From: Whalleya microplaca
Lineage: Eukaryota > Ascomycota > Sordariomycetes > Xylariales > Xylariaceae
Direction of reading: 5' to 3'
Length of the DNA: 64,000 nucleotides
NCBI GenBank assembly: GCA_022497155.1
Contig: MU385714.1
Location: 124,001 to 188,000, forward strand
Of the stretch, positions 23,656 through 35,734 are shown piece after piece. Numbering within the stretch: the first letter of the stretch is position 1; each line of letters begins with the position of its first letter. Below the pieces are notes generated by a model. The model was not told the origin of the DNA, ran no database searches, and was given only the letters and a program-made list of their open reading frames with translations. The translations under genes and the position numbers were made by a program.

Positions 23656-26609
23656 GGCTAATAAGCATTGCACCTTTCTGTCCGCCTGTCGGATCGGAGT
23701 ACGGAGTTATGGAAGGTCGCTCTTCTACTCGGACAGCAAACTTGGATGAGTAGATATAAACGAAATATGAGAATTGATACCAAACTGGCTGTCTTTTTGC
23801 GTATAAGCATTCGGCCACTGTAGCTTCAACTTGAATATCCTCCAGATTGACTAGAGCGAATGACATATATCACAATGATGATTTGACGTTGATATTGGTT
23901 AGGTTGGGCAATATTGTTGCTACCACGGGTTTCACCCGATTGATTGATTAAGGTAAGGTTGATTACGACTAATAAGACGGGAACTCCCATGTGCAGGGCT
24001 TTGCAGGATGCCGTAGATCGTGCCTATCACTTGCATATGTACATACAAGTACAAACGCAAACGGGACCGATTTAGGTATGAGGAGCCGTGAATGGGATGT
24101 ACACCTGAGAAATCCAAAAGCTCAATATAGACAACATTTGACTCACTGCTCCGTTATCGAGGGACCCATACAGGGAGCAAGACAAGGAAAATGCTTTTTG
24201 TTTCATGGTTTCTATGTAGCTAATATAGCTGGCCCCAAGGTTACAGCGAATATTCTGAGTAGCAATGGCATCTGAGCCTCACTTTCGCCTCTGCCGTCGA
24301 TTACTACTTGTAGTATCATTGCCGCGGGGCACAATTGGCTCTGTCTTGCGCGAACGGAATATGCCTACATCCGTCACCACTCCCGCAAAAGAATGCCAGT
24401 GGACTCGAGATGCTGCTTTCCGTGGGAACTCACCAAGGCGACTCGCATTATCGAGGGGTGAAGATATTAGGGTCACGAAATAATCTAGCGGTTTGTCTTC
24501 TGTGTAATAGGTACTGTCCATTTATCTGTCCGTGGGCTCCTTGTTAGGTTAAATCCATCCGAACCTCAACCCGGCCTAGTCATCTGGATGCGATCTACGG
24601 CATATGTAATCCATGACTCGCAAAACTGAGGCTACACGGGCAAAACGCGGATCTAGCCGTAGCGCGCCCTGGATAAAACATAGGAAGAAAGCTTCAGGAA
24701 TCTGTAGCACTGCCTTGTCATGAATGAGTAAGAGTATATATTTGATTGCATCACTGCGTATCATCCCTCGAGTCTTACGAGGGTAACAATCAGCCAGGGC
24801 AGATTTGATAGGTGTGTTTGTATGTACAACGCTTTGCAGGCCGGGACCATCTTAATAAGTTATATTCGTCTCTCTACCGGCGCTCTTGGAGTTTTGTGTA
24901 GGATTCGACCTTTTTGGTAGGGGTATCAGATACCACAGGGTAGATCCCATCTGGCTGGGCTGGCCTCTTCTATGTATTCATGAGGCTGCATGGCCATTTT
25001 GAAGATTCTTTGTGGAACACATAGCCACATGTCATTGTTTCCGGACAGATAAGCCTTTATTTCACATGACGGCGACTCTTCGGCCAAAGTTGGGCGCTGT
25101 CGCACAAATGTGTTGTATGATTGTGCTACCGGCCAAAATAAATCTGACATGATGTATTTAAGGTCTTGGTGCATGATAATAGATAGATGGTCACAAGAAG
25201 ATGCCCAACGTATTTGTGAGTAATAGACAGGCGCAGAACAGACAAGGCACAGTGCGCAAATGATATCCCAACTAACCTATAGTAAGCTTAGGCGCACTAT
25301 TACCTGTCATTAGGTATGTAGATTGAAGCACTCGTAACTCGGCATTATATATAGATATATACATGGAAACTTGGGACTGGTAGGGGTTCAAGAGTATGAC
25401 GGTTAGCCAATAGATAGATAAAATATAGAAACCGCATGATCGATTTGCCATTCACTTACTGAGTTAGTACCTAGGCTTCATTGTCCATAGAAGTTGGCCT
25501 GTATGGAGTATAGATAGTCTATTTCCAAATAAGATGTTGGTGTTATTCATCAACTACCTGACCCAGTGATCTCCCAAGAACTGTAGTTTCGCAGGTGTGA
25601 CCACGAGGACCAACAGTCAATACCCAACAGCTCCAATTCTGGAAGCAAATAGACCTCCACAGTCAATGCCTGTACAGCATTCCATGTTGATGACTGACTT
25701 GCGACGGACTGCCTGACCATTGCTTTAGCCGCATCGTAACGGCCAACATCCTTATGGACCTCTGAGCCACTGCGTTACATGATCCGACCACTTACAAAGG
25801 TACTACTAACATATTTGACTCAGCATGCAAGAAAGAGTGCTCTAACAGGCCAGACCTAACATCGTTGGTGAAATCAGTAATGTCCAATAAATAAATCGAG
25901 TTATCAAGCCTTTGTTAGTACGTTGCTGCGCTTCCTTGCTATTGGGCATAAGTACAATCGATTGTCTGGTGTTCAAAGCAACTTGCGTTGCGCACGCACC
26001 CTGACCTTTTTCTTGCGCCTCATCGAGTCTACGAGTCGTAAAGCTGACCAAAACTTAATTTACATTTGAGCTCTTCCAAGATCAGTCGCGAATGAACTTC
26101 TAGTTTCCTTCTGTCAATCCCCATTGTCTTTTATTCTTCTAGACTTTACGGTGTCCTTCGCTTTGAACGAATCGGAAATACAGAATACGTCAAACGACCT
26201 GCACACTGCTAAGGGGCTGAATCATAAAGGTTGGAAAGTCCAGACCCGACCTCAGCGACGAAGCACCTGGGCAATCGGAGCAATCCAAGTACAGTGTGTA
26301 TACAGCCTACCACACTGTCTACCCTTCATCGGCACCAAGTACTTGCTTTTTCTTCTTCTTTCCAGCTGTCTCTGGTTTATCTTGCTTCTTTCCTCCGCAG
26401 TGGAATATACCTATACATATAGGATAGTCGCTTCCCGCGATATTTCTGTACTCCAGGTAGGTACCTTCCTAGCTTCGGCCCCGCGCTCTGGCCACCTGCA
26501 CACATTGATGTATGTATTATGTAGAAAGTCGACCCGCACCTTACCATACCACGCCTGACCGAAAAGCACCCCAAGCCAATCCCATTATCTCGCTAAGTGG
26601 ATTCGACTA
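23656..26609. other. AT-rich intergenic region, about 3 kb
   Basis: I see only short frames without codon bias, and no repeats long enough to name. A copy of the GGAGTACGGAGT sequence lies near 23694-23708. Confidence 0.6.
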
Positions 26610-26834
26610 GGGTAGCATGGCGTGTAACTCGCCGGATTTGACTTCAACCACCAGAACCTCCACTTCCTCACCAGCTCCACCACCAGACTCGTTGTCCTCG
26701 CCCTCATTGCCAGTGTCGCCAGAGCAAAGAGCGCCTTCAGCAGTGAGGCCATTGTCCTTGTACAGCATCCAGCTGGGGGGCGCGAAAAGAAGAACACCGG
26801 AGACCAGCACAGCCAACAGCCCGAGGTGAGACAT
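26610..26834 (-). CDS. Possible small signal-anchored protein
   Basis: A frame of about 74 residues begins MSHLGLLAVLVSGVLLFAPP at ATG 26834, a plausible signal peptide or membrane anchor. It ends in an acidic, Gly-rich tail. The G/C-ending codons contrast with the AT-rich flank on its right. An in-frame ATG ten codons upstream (26864) also exists. It would be transcribed away from PBP1. The opposite strand is open as well (26617-26829) but codes for a Ser/Pro/Thr-rich low-complexity chain. I do not recognise the family and the call is tentative. Confidence 0.35.
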
Positions 26835-27351
26835 ATGACCCTTTCCTACCTGTGCCCAGACCATCCCATCCGCTACTACATGTATGTATGTATGTATGTA
26901 TGTATGTACGTACTATGGTACCTGTTCAGTCATTCAGGTATTTCAGGTATTCAGGTATTTCGGTATTCAAGTATTTTAGGTACCATAAGTACCGTAGCAT
27001 GGGCCTCCGTGACCAACAGCTGGCCCGCACTGCCCTCTCCCCTTCTGTCTTTTTTTTGGTTGAGAGTGCACTCTACTACCAGCAGTGTGCGTGTGTGTGC
27101 GTGTGTGCGCTTTGGAGCGAGAGTGTGTGAGACGAAGCAAGCTTGACCACTTTTTTTTTCTGGCTACTTCCCGTCCACCACCAGGCTGGGGTCGTTGGTC
27201 TTGTCAACAACAAAGCACCTTTTCGACCCATTCTAGCATTTTCCTCTTTGTACCATTCACAACCACTCTCTTGTGGCAGCAAGCTGCTCTTGTTCTGAAT
27301 TTTCCCACCACTCCCTTGCGCTCTTTTGCCCTTCATCTAGTTTCTAATGCG
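26835..27351. other. Upstream region of PBP1
   Basis: Contains the repeats at 26878-26980 and GT-rich and pyrimidine-rich tracts around 27085-27160, which look like promoter/5' leader DNA. No exon carrying an ATG in phase with PBP1 could be identified. Confidence 0.5.
26878..26980. repeat. TGTA microsatellite and TTCAGGTAT minisatellite
   Basis: A (TGTA)n tract runs 26878-26910. It is followed at about 26932-26980 by five to six diverged copies of a TTCAGGTAT-like unit. They occupy the region upstream of PBP1. Confidence 0.75.
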
Positions 27352-30300
27352 CTGACGTCCAGCCCTCCCATTCACAGACAGACTGCCTCGAAGCAGACGG
27401 CCTGGACACCGGCCACCACCACCGTCGTCACTACTACTACTCCCACCTCGACTCCCCCGACTCCAGTCCAGCCGAGCTTGTCTTCGCATGACAAGCCCGA
27501 TCTTTTAAATTCTCTCCACGAAGTAAGTCGTCTAGCTTTTCTTTTTTCTCCGGCTATCCCGTCCACCCTTCTCGCTTCGGATTCGCGTCACCTGCAACTC
27601 CTTCCCTCATACTCCGCGCTAGCTCACCCCCATCCGCATCCTTTCCATCGACACATCTCCATCGCTCCATCACCCACAACATTATCAATTGCTCCCGATA
27701 CCACCCATTGATGGCAAATCCCAATCTCGATTGCCGGCTTGAGCTCACCTGCAATTTCTCTATAGGGTCAAAGGGTTCTCGTCACCCTCCGCAGCGGTGC
27801 CGAGCTCGAAGGTGTTTTCTCGCACGTCGCCGGAACTATCTGTCACCTGAGAATGGTACAGCAGAAGAAGACTCCGGGCGAAGCGACGAACGGAACCAAC
27901 AAGAGAGAGCATCCTGCTATGTCTTATCAGAAGAAGGATATCTCGGATGTCAGAGTCATGGGGGGCAACTCGGGCAAAGGCGAAACCAAGCCCAATGGTA
28001 AGTTCAGCCCCTGTTTGTTCGTCATTACTTGATTGCCCTGATCTGCAAACTAACTGAGCACAGGCAACACCGCTGGTTCCAGGGCTGACTTCCGCACCGA
28101 TGGTGCTATATCTGCAGCCCGCCCCGGCCGTGAGCGAGTCTTGCAGCCGTGGGTTGGGCCTGCCGGCTCGGAGAACACTGACCTAAGCTTGGAGAAGTCA
28201 TCCAGCAGCGGTGGCTCGTGGGATCAGTTCGCTGTAAACGAACGCCAATTCGGAATTAAGACCACATATGATGAGAGCATTTACACTACCACAATCGATA
28301 AGAGCCATCCGCAATACAAGGAGAGAATGGCAGCCGCCGAGAGGAAGGCGAGGGAGATCGAGCGCAGTGCCGCGAGCACAGCCCATGTTGCCGAAGAGCG
28401 AATCATGGATTTTGCAGGAGGCGATGATAAAGGCGGTGACGAGGAGGACAAGTAGGTTCCCTACTAGAAACCCTCTGGCAGCGTACTATATAAGCTTGCT
28501 AACCTTGAAATAGATACAGTGGTGTCAAGCGACAGGATTTCCCGCCCCTGCCAGGTAGGGGAGAGAACAGATATACTCCTCCGGCACGACGAGCCCCTAC
28601 TGGCGCGACTTCAGTCAAGGGTGCACCCGTCGACCCAGCTATCATTTCTTCGCAACTTAAGACGCAGAAGAATCAACAGGCCGTTCCCAAGCCCGATGAT
28701 AACAAGTCTCGCGCACCCGCTAAAGCCGAAGCTACGCTACCAACTCCTACTATCAAGGTCCTAGACGCAAAGCCTGATGGCAAGGTAGAGTCGCAGCAGA
28801 AACCAGCAGAGCCTAAAATCACAAACCAGACCTCAAGTTCGTTGAGAGCCTCGGCCGCCACAAGCCGAACCATCTCGCCTCAGGCCAAGGATGGGCAGAA
28901 TGTTGCGCCTAGTGCAACCTCTACTGTCGAGCGTGACGTTCTTAAAGAGTTTAAGACATTCGCTAATCAGCAACGGATAAACGTTGAGAAAGTTCGAAAC
29001 AGCAAAGCCAGGGCCGACAAGGAAGTGAAGTTGATTGAACTCAAGAAATTCGCCCAAGGCTTTAAGCTACCAACTCCTGTCCCCCTTGATTTGATCTCGA
29101 TCATTGCTAAAGATCCTGCGAAGCAGCGAGAGATTCAAGAGAAGGCCCAGCGAGATGCCGCTGAAGTTGCCCTGAGGAAGAAGAATGAGGAGGCCGCCGC
29201 GAAGGAGAAAAAGGGGCCCGCAACGAAGGAAGTTCAACCCGCCACGGTTTCGCAGGCGCCGTCCGAGAACAGAACCTCGCGCCCCGTTTCCAATGCTCCC
29301 TCGGCTGCTCCTGTCGGAGCCCCAAATCGTCACCAGACTGGTCGCCAGAGTTTTGTTCCCCCTAATTATTCCTACCAAGGGAATCGTTCAGGTCCTCAAC
29401 ACATGCAACAGACAGGCCCCCAGGGTCGCTTGACTGGGCGCATTCGTGGTGCCCTAGACGCGCAGAAGGCACAAGGCCAGGACGTGCGATTGCCCCCTAC
29501 TGGGCCTGCCAATGCTGCTGATCCATCATTCGCTCGTCGCATGGGTGGTGTACCGAGTCATATGGGCGGAAAGCTGAATCCAAACAGTCATGAATTCCGA
29601 CCCAGCGTGTACGCCGCAAGCTTCAGCCCAAATGGACACCCTAGTGCAGGTTCGAGCCCTCGTTCAGCGGCCAACAACGCAACTGAATCACAGTCCGGTA
29701 CTGCGAGTGCTCCCTCGTCACTCGTTGTAATTACCAAGAAGAGGAAGGCAGTCGATCCCAAGAAGTGTGTTATCCTGTCTTTCATCAAGCTAATCCAGCC
29801 GCCCGAGAACAAGAATTGGAATGATAACGATGGTCTTCGACCTTCCTTCGATACGCCGCCTACCTGGCGTTCTGCGACGGACGACGAGAAAGCAGACTCA
29901 ACCATGCGCTTGTCTTTGGACGAATATTTCGAGAGACAACCGTTCAATGCGCAGCCTACTCCGAATCCCCCTCATCTACTTCCACAACTGGCGCATCAAC
30001 ATCAACTGCCTTTGCACATGCAGCATGGTGCGCATCCCGCGGCACCGCGACACTCGCCCCACGTGCCTCCTGTTCAGATGCATGGCGGCCAACATGGCCC
30101 TGTCCCTCATGGCCCCTTTAACGGGACTGACGATCATAGAATGATGCACTCGAACTCCTCGCAGTCCTACTCTTCACCCAGAATGGGCCAGGTTCCAATG
30201 GCGTATCCTCCTAATGTCAACTCGGCAGGTCAAATGCCTTACAACCAGCACATGATGCCCGCCTTCATGGGACCCGGAGCGCCACCAATGAACCAGTTCA

Positions 30301-30896
30301 ACCGCAGTTTCTCTAACAGCCCCCAATACCTACCACAGCAACCAGGAGGAATGGGACAGCCGATGATGCTACAGCCTCAATTCATGAGTCCTCAGCCAAT
30401 GGTTGCTGGTCCTCCACAGATGCAACCCTATCCCACCGGTCACCTCCAATTCATGCCGCCTGGAGCTACTCCTCCACAGCCAATGCCTGGAACTAATGGT
30501 TTTCCCAGTCCCGGGCGCGCAGCACCCCCGATGATGGTCCATCAAGGATCGCAACAGGGACAGCCCATGTATGGCATGAGCCCGGGTATGCAGTACCAGC
30601 AGACAGCGACATTCGTGCCTCAGCAAGGAGGACAGAGTAAGTCTGACAGACACGTCTCAATAAAGAAGAGGAAGACGACTAACACGCGAGATCAAGTGAA
30701 CAATATGCGAGGATACAGCAACCCTGGCCCACAACAGTTCGGCACTAGCCCCCAGCAAGTTCATCAATACGGACCTCCTCACCGCAACGGAAACAACAAT
30801 TATAAGAACTATCAGAATCATAACCAGCATCAAGGTCATACAATTCCAACAGGCCCGCAGGCTCGGTCTTCGGACGGGCCGGATGAGGCCAAGTGA
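27352..30896 (+). CDS. PBP1: Ataxin-2 homologue PBP1 (LSm/LsmAD, PAM2-like)
   Basis: Exons are about 27352-27522, 27766-27997, 28064-28451 and 28514-30896, all joining in phase. The first junction creates the LSm strand GQRVLVTLRSGAELEGVFSH. The LsmAD block follows (YDESIYTTTIDKSHPQYK, with AREIERSAASTAHVAEERIM). A PAM2-like poly(A)-binding-protein motif LNPNSHEFRP is at 29574-29603, and the C-terminus is Gln/Pro/Met-rich. Ataxin-2 proteins regulate polyadenylation, translation and stress granules in the cytoplasm. No ATG lies in phase in the visible first exon; the left end given here is an in-frame CTG, so the true start is either in an unseen upstream exon or non-AUG. A stop-free 54-bp stretch (30637-30690) looks like a further intron. 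Confidence 0.88.
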
Positions 30897-31173
30897 AAAA
30901 GCAGCCCGAGAGGCTGCTTGCTACGAAGAACTTACCAGCGCCGCGCTCCCGCGCACATTTGATTTCTTCATTCGATCCAGCATCACTATCGGTCACCTCT
31001 ACTCGTCGATCTAGCGTCGCATCTACACGGGCTTCTATCGTCCTCAACAACGTGGCGACCTTGGCCAAGTCTGAGTCTAGCGAGTGGGTCGCTGAAGATG
31101 CTGTAGTTGGAAGGAGAACTTGTGGCAACGTTTTATCGCGAGACCCAATAGCCCGCAGGTCTTTTAGATGCAT
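30745..31173 (-). CDS. Possible small gene convergent with and overlapping PBP1
   Basis: An ATG at 31173 opens about 142 residues. The first 60 look coding (MHLKDLRAIGSRDKTLPQVL, then LDSDLAKVATLLRTIEARVD, a short amphipathic helix). The last 50 are antisense to the end of PBP1. The frame is open a little upstream of the ATG, and TTAAG at about 31190 could be an acceptor, so an upstream exon is possible. No family is recognised, and it may be a chance frame. Confidence 0.25.
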   Translation of the reverse strand: MHLKDLRAIGSRDKTLPQVLLPTTASSATHSLDSDLAKVATLLRTIEARVDATLDRRVEVTDSDAGSNEEIKCARERGAGKFFVASSLSGCFFTWPHPARPKTEPAGLLELYDLDAGYDSDSSYNCCFRCGEEVRIDELAGG

Positions 31174-31206
31174 ATCCTGCTGAATCTTAACAATTCCGCA
31201 AGTCAC

Positions 31207-34200
31207 GCCTAGTGATACTTATTTCGGTGGCCCTTTCATGTGGCCTCTCGTTACATTACCCACGTAGGATATGTCTATCGAACGTTTCCTTGACCGAGTT
31301 CTGGCCGACTCAGGAGACATTAGCCAGGATGGGGAAGACTTGGAGTAGCAGGCAGGTGGTGGAGAGCAACGTGGAGGAGCATCCTCGAGCTACTGAAGGC
31401 GGAAGAAGAGTTAGGCGGTTGGCTCAAGCTTTAGCTCTGGTTATGCAAGCGGTCTGATTTGACTTGCCAGTATTGTACAGTCCGCTGTACTCGCATACCA
31501 GCTTTACCCGAGAATGGGGCTCAAGATTTCGAGGTCGATGGCTAAAGCTAGGATCTCATAATCGAGGGTTTTATTATTTGATAGGTCCTCGGTGTAGCAT
31601 GAGTCAATGAGACAGCCATATTCAGGTGTTGTATTTGAACTTGATTCAAGAAAGTGCACGTCACTAAGGCCTATACAGTATAACGAAACTGAACACTTGC
31701 AAATTTAACGATTTTGGTAAAGGCAAACTGGCACATGGAACAGTAAGCCTAGAGCTTGTCGCTTGTCAAGAAATGATCCTAATAGTTGATTAAGTCGAGA
31801 CAATATTTGTTTTTAGCTTAAGATTAGGGTGTCTGCAGGAGCCATGTATGCATCATGGTGAGACCCAACATGAAGGATGGAAACGGGCGCAGGAGACAAC
31901 CTCATATGTATTATTTTGTGGTAAAGAGGAGTGGAAGGTAAGATGGCTACGTTGACAGTGACAAGGAACATTCCAGAGGCGTTCTTCAGCTGAGTTATAC
32001 GTACGCAGACAGTCCCTAGGCAGGTCTTCGCGATGTTAGCGTTGCACTTATAGCGAGAAGAGGAAGAGGCGAGGGGCAAGATTCATGCGTTGCAGGGTAG
32101 AAGATGAAGCGAGGCACTACTTTGTAAGGCAGAGACGTCGTAGATATATAGAAGGATTTGGTTGTATGTGTATTACTGTATCGGGAGGATCTCTTGGTTC
32201 GTGAACGAGCCAGCCTCAATTTAGCACCTACCATAAGTAGGCATTTGAGCCGCGGCCACGCCACAGTCGAGTTCATCGCATTGATGGCAGCTCTGGCTGG
32301 ATGTTTCAGCGTTTCAAGAATCCAGCCAATAGGGAGGGTAGGCTCCCTCAATCCCGTATTGGATGGGGGGTTTTGCCAGTCGTGCAGGGGAAAGGGGGCT
32401 ATTGTTTCAAGATGGCAAGCCGCAGTGGGCATCTGGGCATTTTCGGTCCATTCTTGGTGTGCGGTTCTGTGGTTCTGTGCGATCGGAATTCATGTGATCT
32501 GCTTAGCCACGCCGACCAATGGAGAGACCTACTTTCCCATCAGGCTGTTCGGATCGGCTGCCTGCTAGCCCCGTTTAAGCTTGGCTCACGTATACCTGAG
32601 TGCCGAACCAGGGGCGCTCAACTGGGGAAGCTTATCCGATCGCCGGCTTTATTATGGGAATGGTATTACCGATGATCGACAGAGTGCGAAAGTCTTACGA
32701 CTTACGAATGGGTTGCGGTGAATATGATCTCCCAAGTAATAAAATATTTGCACCCAGCCTTCTGATCACCAGGCGGTGTTAAAATAACGTTATGCTGCCA
32801 TCGCCCAATCTTTACAAATCGTTCACTTGATATACTTGCGTATACTAGATCGAGTAAAAGACTTCTATTTTGAAAATCTATCTAAGGAATGGTCCATGCG
32901 AGTCTATTTCAACCTCAGGAGGTAACTCGGGATAAGGGGTCCTTGGGGTAAAACCGCTTACCATAAAAAGTTATCCGATTCCTATCTACATATTTAGTTT
33001 ACCCCAGGAGATAGCTGACAGCCTCCCTCTAGACAGGAACTAACCTGCGAGTATTACGTATATCGCGTGCTGGATCTTTCACCCTTATTATTAGTGCGTA
33101 GGTAGGTAGGTAGCCTGGTAGACTGCTCACTGCTGACTGCTATGGGAATGGAATACCCCTGAGGTCCACCTTTTTTTTACTCGGTCGATCTCCGCTTACC
33201 CTGCAGCCAATGGCTGGCCCGTCGAGTTTCAGCTAGTCAGGTACCAGATGGGCTCCATTGGCTCTCAGTGGTCCCACCAAAGAGTTACCGCCGCATCGAA
33301 CGTCTGCGCATTCTTTTTCTTGGCTCTCCGTCGCTTGGAATTTTTCATCGCACATCCCACCTCCACATCCACCACTACATACCACCACCACCACCATTAT
33401 CATGTTTAACACTGAAACCCCTTGTCAGTGAGTCAATGTGCCAGCGTGCGTATGTGTAAACTAGAGATTTCTTGATTATTCGAAGCTCCGTCAGCCGTAT
33501 TCCCCTGCTGCTGGCCACCCGTTTGTTGGCCACCCACTTGACTTCTTTCGCGAATGTGTCCTGCATGCACGTTGACGATCTCCTCAACTCCACACTACTC
33601 CAGCGGCTGTTTCAACCTACCGCTCTTAGATTGTGCAATAGCATCGAGCTACTATATAGACGATTGACGAATAGACGTAATCGTGCTGGACTTCGACCTG
33701 GATAAATGGGGAACCCATGTACAAATTCGCCATCCAGGGGTTCTATTTGACCCAGACAAGGCAGGTAAAAAGGTGAGCTATGTAGGAGTGAGGGCGGCGT
33801 GGCCGTTGACCAGACCCAGCCCTCAGGGGTGTGGATCTGAACCCCGTACCATCGTGCTAAGTGAATGTGACCTTGCTGCGGGCCGGAAGATATAAAGACA
33901 TCGTGAGCGGCCCCGACCTCCTACCAAATCACCCAAGGTATCTCGTCTTCCTACACACTCTCCTTATTTTCCCAATCAGCCAAGTTTGCTGGACAAGTTC
34001 CCTGGTGGCTTGACATTCTTTCATTTTGCACTTGTGCATTCACTTTTCTACGGTCTCTCAGAATCTAGCAAGCTAGCAAGCTCTCGAACAATCAACCTAT
34101 TGTTCTTGCCACCAACTGCACTCTTTTTACAAAGAAGTTGTCCATTGACCTACCCGCCTTTTCTTCGACATTCCTTTCATTGACTTGCAGACATCCACTA

Positions 34201-34339
34201 TAAACAAGGCATCAAGGTCCCTGGCACCCTGCACTTGCACTCTTTTTTCCAGCACATACCACACTCACTTGTCGCGAGAAGAGAAGACTGAAGAGAAGAC
34301 TTCACCCAAGATCTACTTTTCGGACCACAATCATTCAAA
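31207..34339. other. Intergenic region, about 3 kb
   Basis: No gene is convincing. A short plus-strand frame at 31269-31349 (MSIERFLDRVLADSGDISQD...) ends in a stop after 26 residues. A GTAG repeat occurs near 33098-33112. The right part is pyrimidine-rich (34100-34330) and looks like the LPMO promoter/5' UTR. Confidence 0.55.
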
Positions 34340-35734
34340 ATGCAGTTCCGATCTTGTCTCATGGCCGTGTTGGCCGCTGGTTCGGCCGTTGCCCACATGA
34401 ACATGAAAGACCCTACACCTCTAGCGTATAAAGGCAACCCGAACGCCAAAGAGCCGAATATCGACTATTCTATCACCTCACCTATCACCAAGGCGGAGTA
34501 CCCATGCAAGGGAAACCTGAAGCTCCTCGGCACCGCCGAAGGTGCTTCCGTCAAGACCTACGCCCCGGGCGGCCAGTATACCATGTCGGTCGAAGGCGGT
34601 GCCTCGCACAATGGAGGCTCTTGCCAGCTCTCGCTCTCGTATGACAAGGGCACCTCGTTCACCGTCATCAAGTCATACATTGGTAACTGCCCGACGACAA
34701 GCGGCGGCACATTCGATTTCAGTATTCCCTCCGACGCCCCCGAGGGCGATGAGGTTGTTTTTGCCTGGACATGGGTGAACCGGACAGGCAACCGAGAATT
34801 CTACATGTCTTGCGCTGTTGTCAGCATCAAGTCTGGTGGCGCGAAGCGTGAGGTCACACATTTCGATGCGAAGCGGGACACCGCTTTCGCCTCTCGCCCA
34901 GCGGTTTTCACAGCAAACTTCGGTGAGAAGTACTGTACCAAAGAAGGCGTCGACACTGTCTTCCCAGAACCTGGCCCCGACGTTGAGAACACGTCTACCG
35001 CCCCTGGCCCTGCCGTGGATTGCACCACCGGGGAAGCAATCGAGGGCAGCGGTTCGGATACCGGTTCAGGTTCCGGATCAAGCTCGTCCGCTGGTGCTGG
35101 TGCGGCAGCCCCGTCATCGACCTCGGCAGCGGTTCAGCAGCCCGTGACAACCAGTGCCGCCGCGGCTACTACAGCAACGTACGTTAAGAAACCCTTTCTA
35201 AATTGCACTCGATTCTCTACCAGGCCGTTAGTGACGGCTGCCAGTAGTCTGGCTGTGAATAATTCTGACGTTCTAACTGTCATCCCGATCAACACGCTAA
35301 CTTCATCATCCAGTCCTCAAGGTGGTGTCTTCCTGACTCTCCCGCCAAGCGGAAGCTCTAGCCCTACGACTCTGTCTACTGCTACCATCGCCACTTCCAG
35401 TGCTGACTCGGGCTCCGGCTCAGGTTCGGGCTCTGGCTCGTCTTCGGCGGCCGCGGGTGGCGGAGCCTCAGCAACTTCGAGTGCTGCACCTCCTTCGACC
35501 ACAGGCGGCTCGGGCACTGGCGTACAGACAGGAACGTGCACTAACGAGGGTGCGTGGGCTTGTTCATCCGATGGCTCTTCGTTCCAGCGGTGCGCATCCG
35601 GAGCCTGGTCGGCCGCGATCCCCATGGCCGCCGGCACCAAGTGCACACCGGGCATCAGCGCCAACCTGAGCATGCGCCGACGCCGAGACCGTGTCCGCCG
35701 ATCGGGCACCGGTTTCGGAAACTGGGACTACTAA
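34340..35734 (+). CDS. AA11-type lytic polysaccharide monooxygenase with X278-like tail
   Basis: ATG 34340 starts a signal peptide that cleaves at AVA|HMNM, leaving His19 as the N-terminal copper ligand. The second ligand is His90 in GGASHNGGSC and the axial Tyr155 is in NREFYMSCAVV, the AA11 signature. The catalytic domain ends near residue 235. A Ser/Gly/Thr/Ala-rich linker follows, then a Cys-containing module (GTCTNEGAWACSSDGSSFQR) like the X278 chitin-binding domain, and an Arg-rich end. AA11 enzymes oxidatively cleave chitin outside the cell. An intron 35179-35313 (GTACGT...CTAAC...CAG, 135 bp) lies in the linker; it has no stop and is a multiple of three, so both spliced (419 residues) and unspliced (464) forms stay in frame. 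Spliced is more likely. Confidence 0.9.
   Translation: MQFRSCLMAVLAAGSAVAHMNMKDPTPLAYKGNPNAKEPNIDYSITSPITKAEYPCKGNLKLLGTAEGASVKTYAPGGQYTMSVEGGASHNGGSCQLSLSYDKGTSFTVIKSYIGNCPTTSGGTFDFSIPSDAPEGDEVVFAWTWVNRTGNREFYMSCAVVSIKSGGAKREVTHFDAKRDTAFASRPAVFTANFGEKYCTKEGVDTVFPEPGPDVENTSTAPGPAVDCTTGEAIEGSGSDTGSGSGSSSSAGAGAAAPSSTSAAVQQPVTTSAAAATTATYVKKPFLNCTRFSTRPLVTAASSLAVNNSDVLTVIPINTLTSSSSPQGGVFLTLPPSGSSSPTTLSTATIATSSADSGSGSGSGSGSSSAAAGGGASATSSAAPPSTTGGSGTGVQTGTCTNEGAWACSSDGSSFQRCASGAWSAAIPMAAGTKCTPGISANLSMRRRRDRVRRSGTGFGNWDY

Noticed and set aside
26617..26829. Plus-strand Ser/Pro/Thr-rich 70-codon gene
   Set aside because: Low complexity with no domain; the minus-strand frame with a hydrophobic start is the better, though weak, candidate.
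31269..31349. Small plus-strand gene beginning MSIERFLDRV
   Set aside because: Stops after 26 codons and no donor site extends it convincingly.
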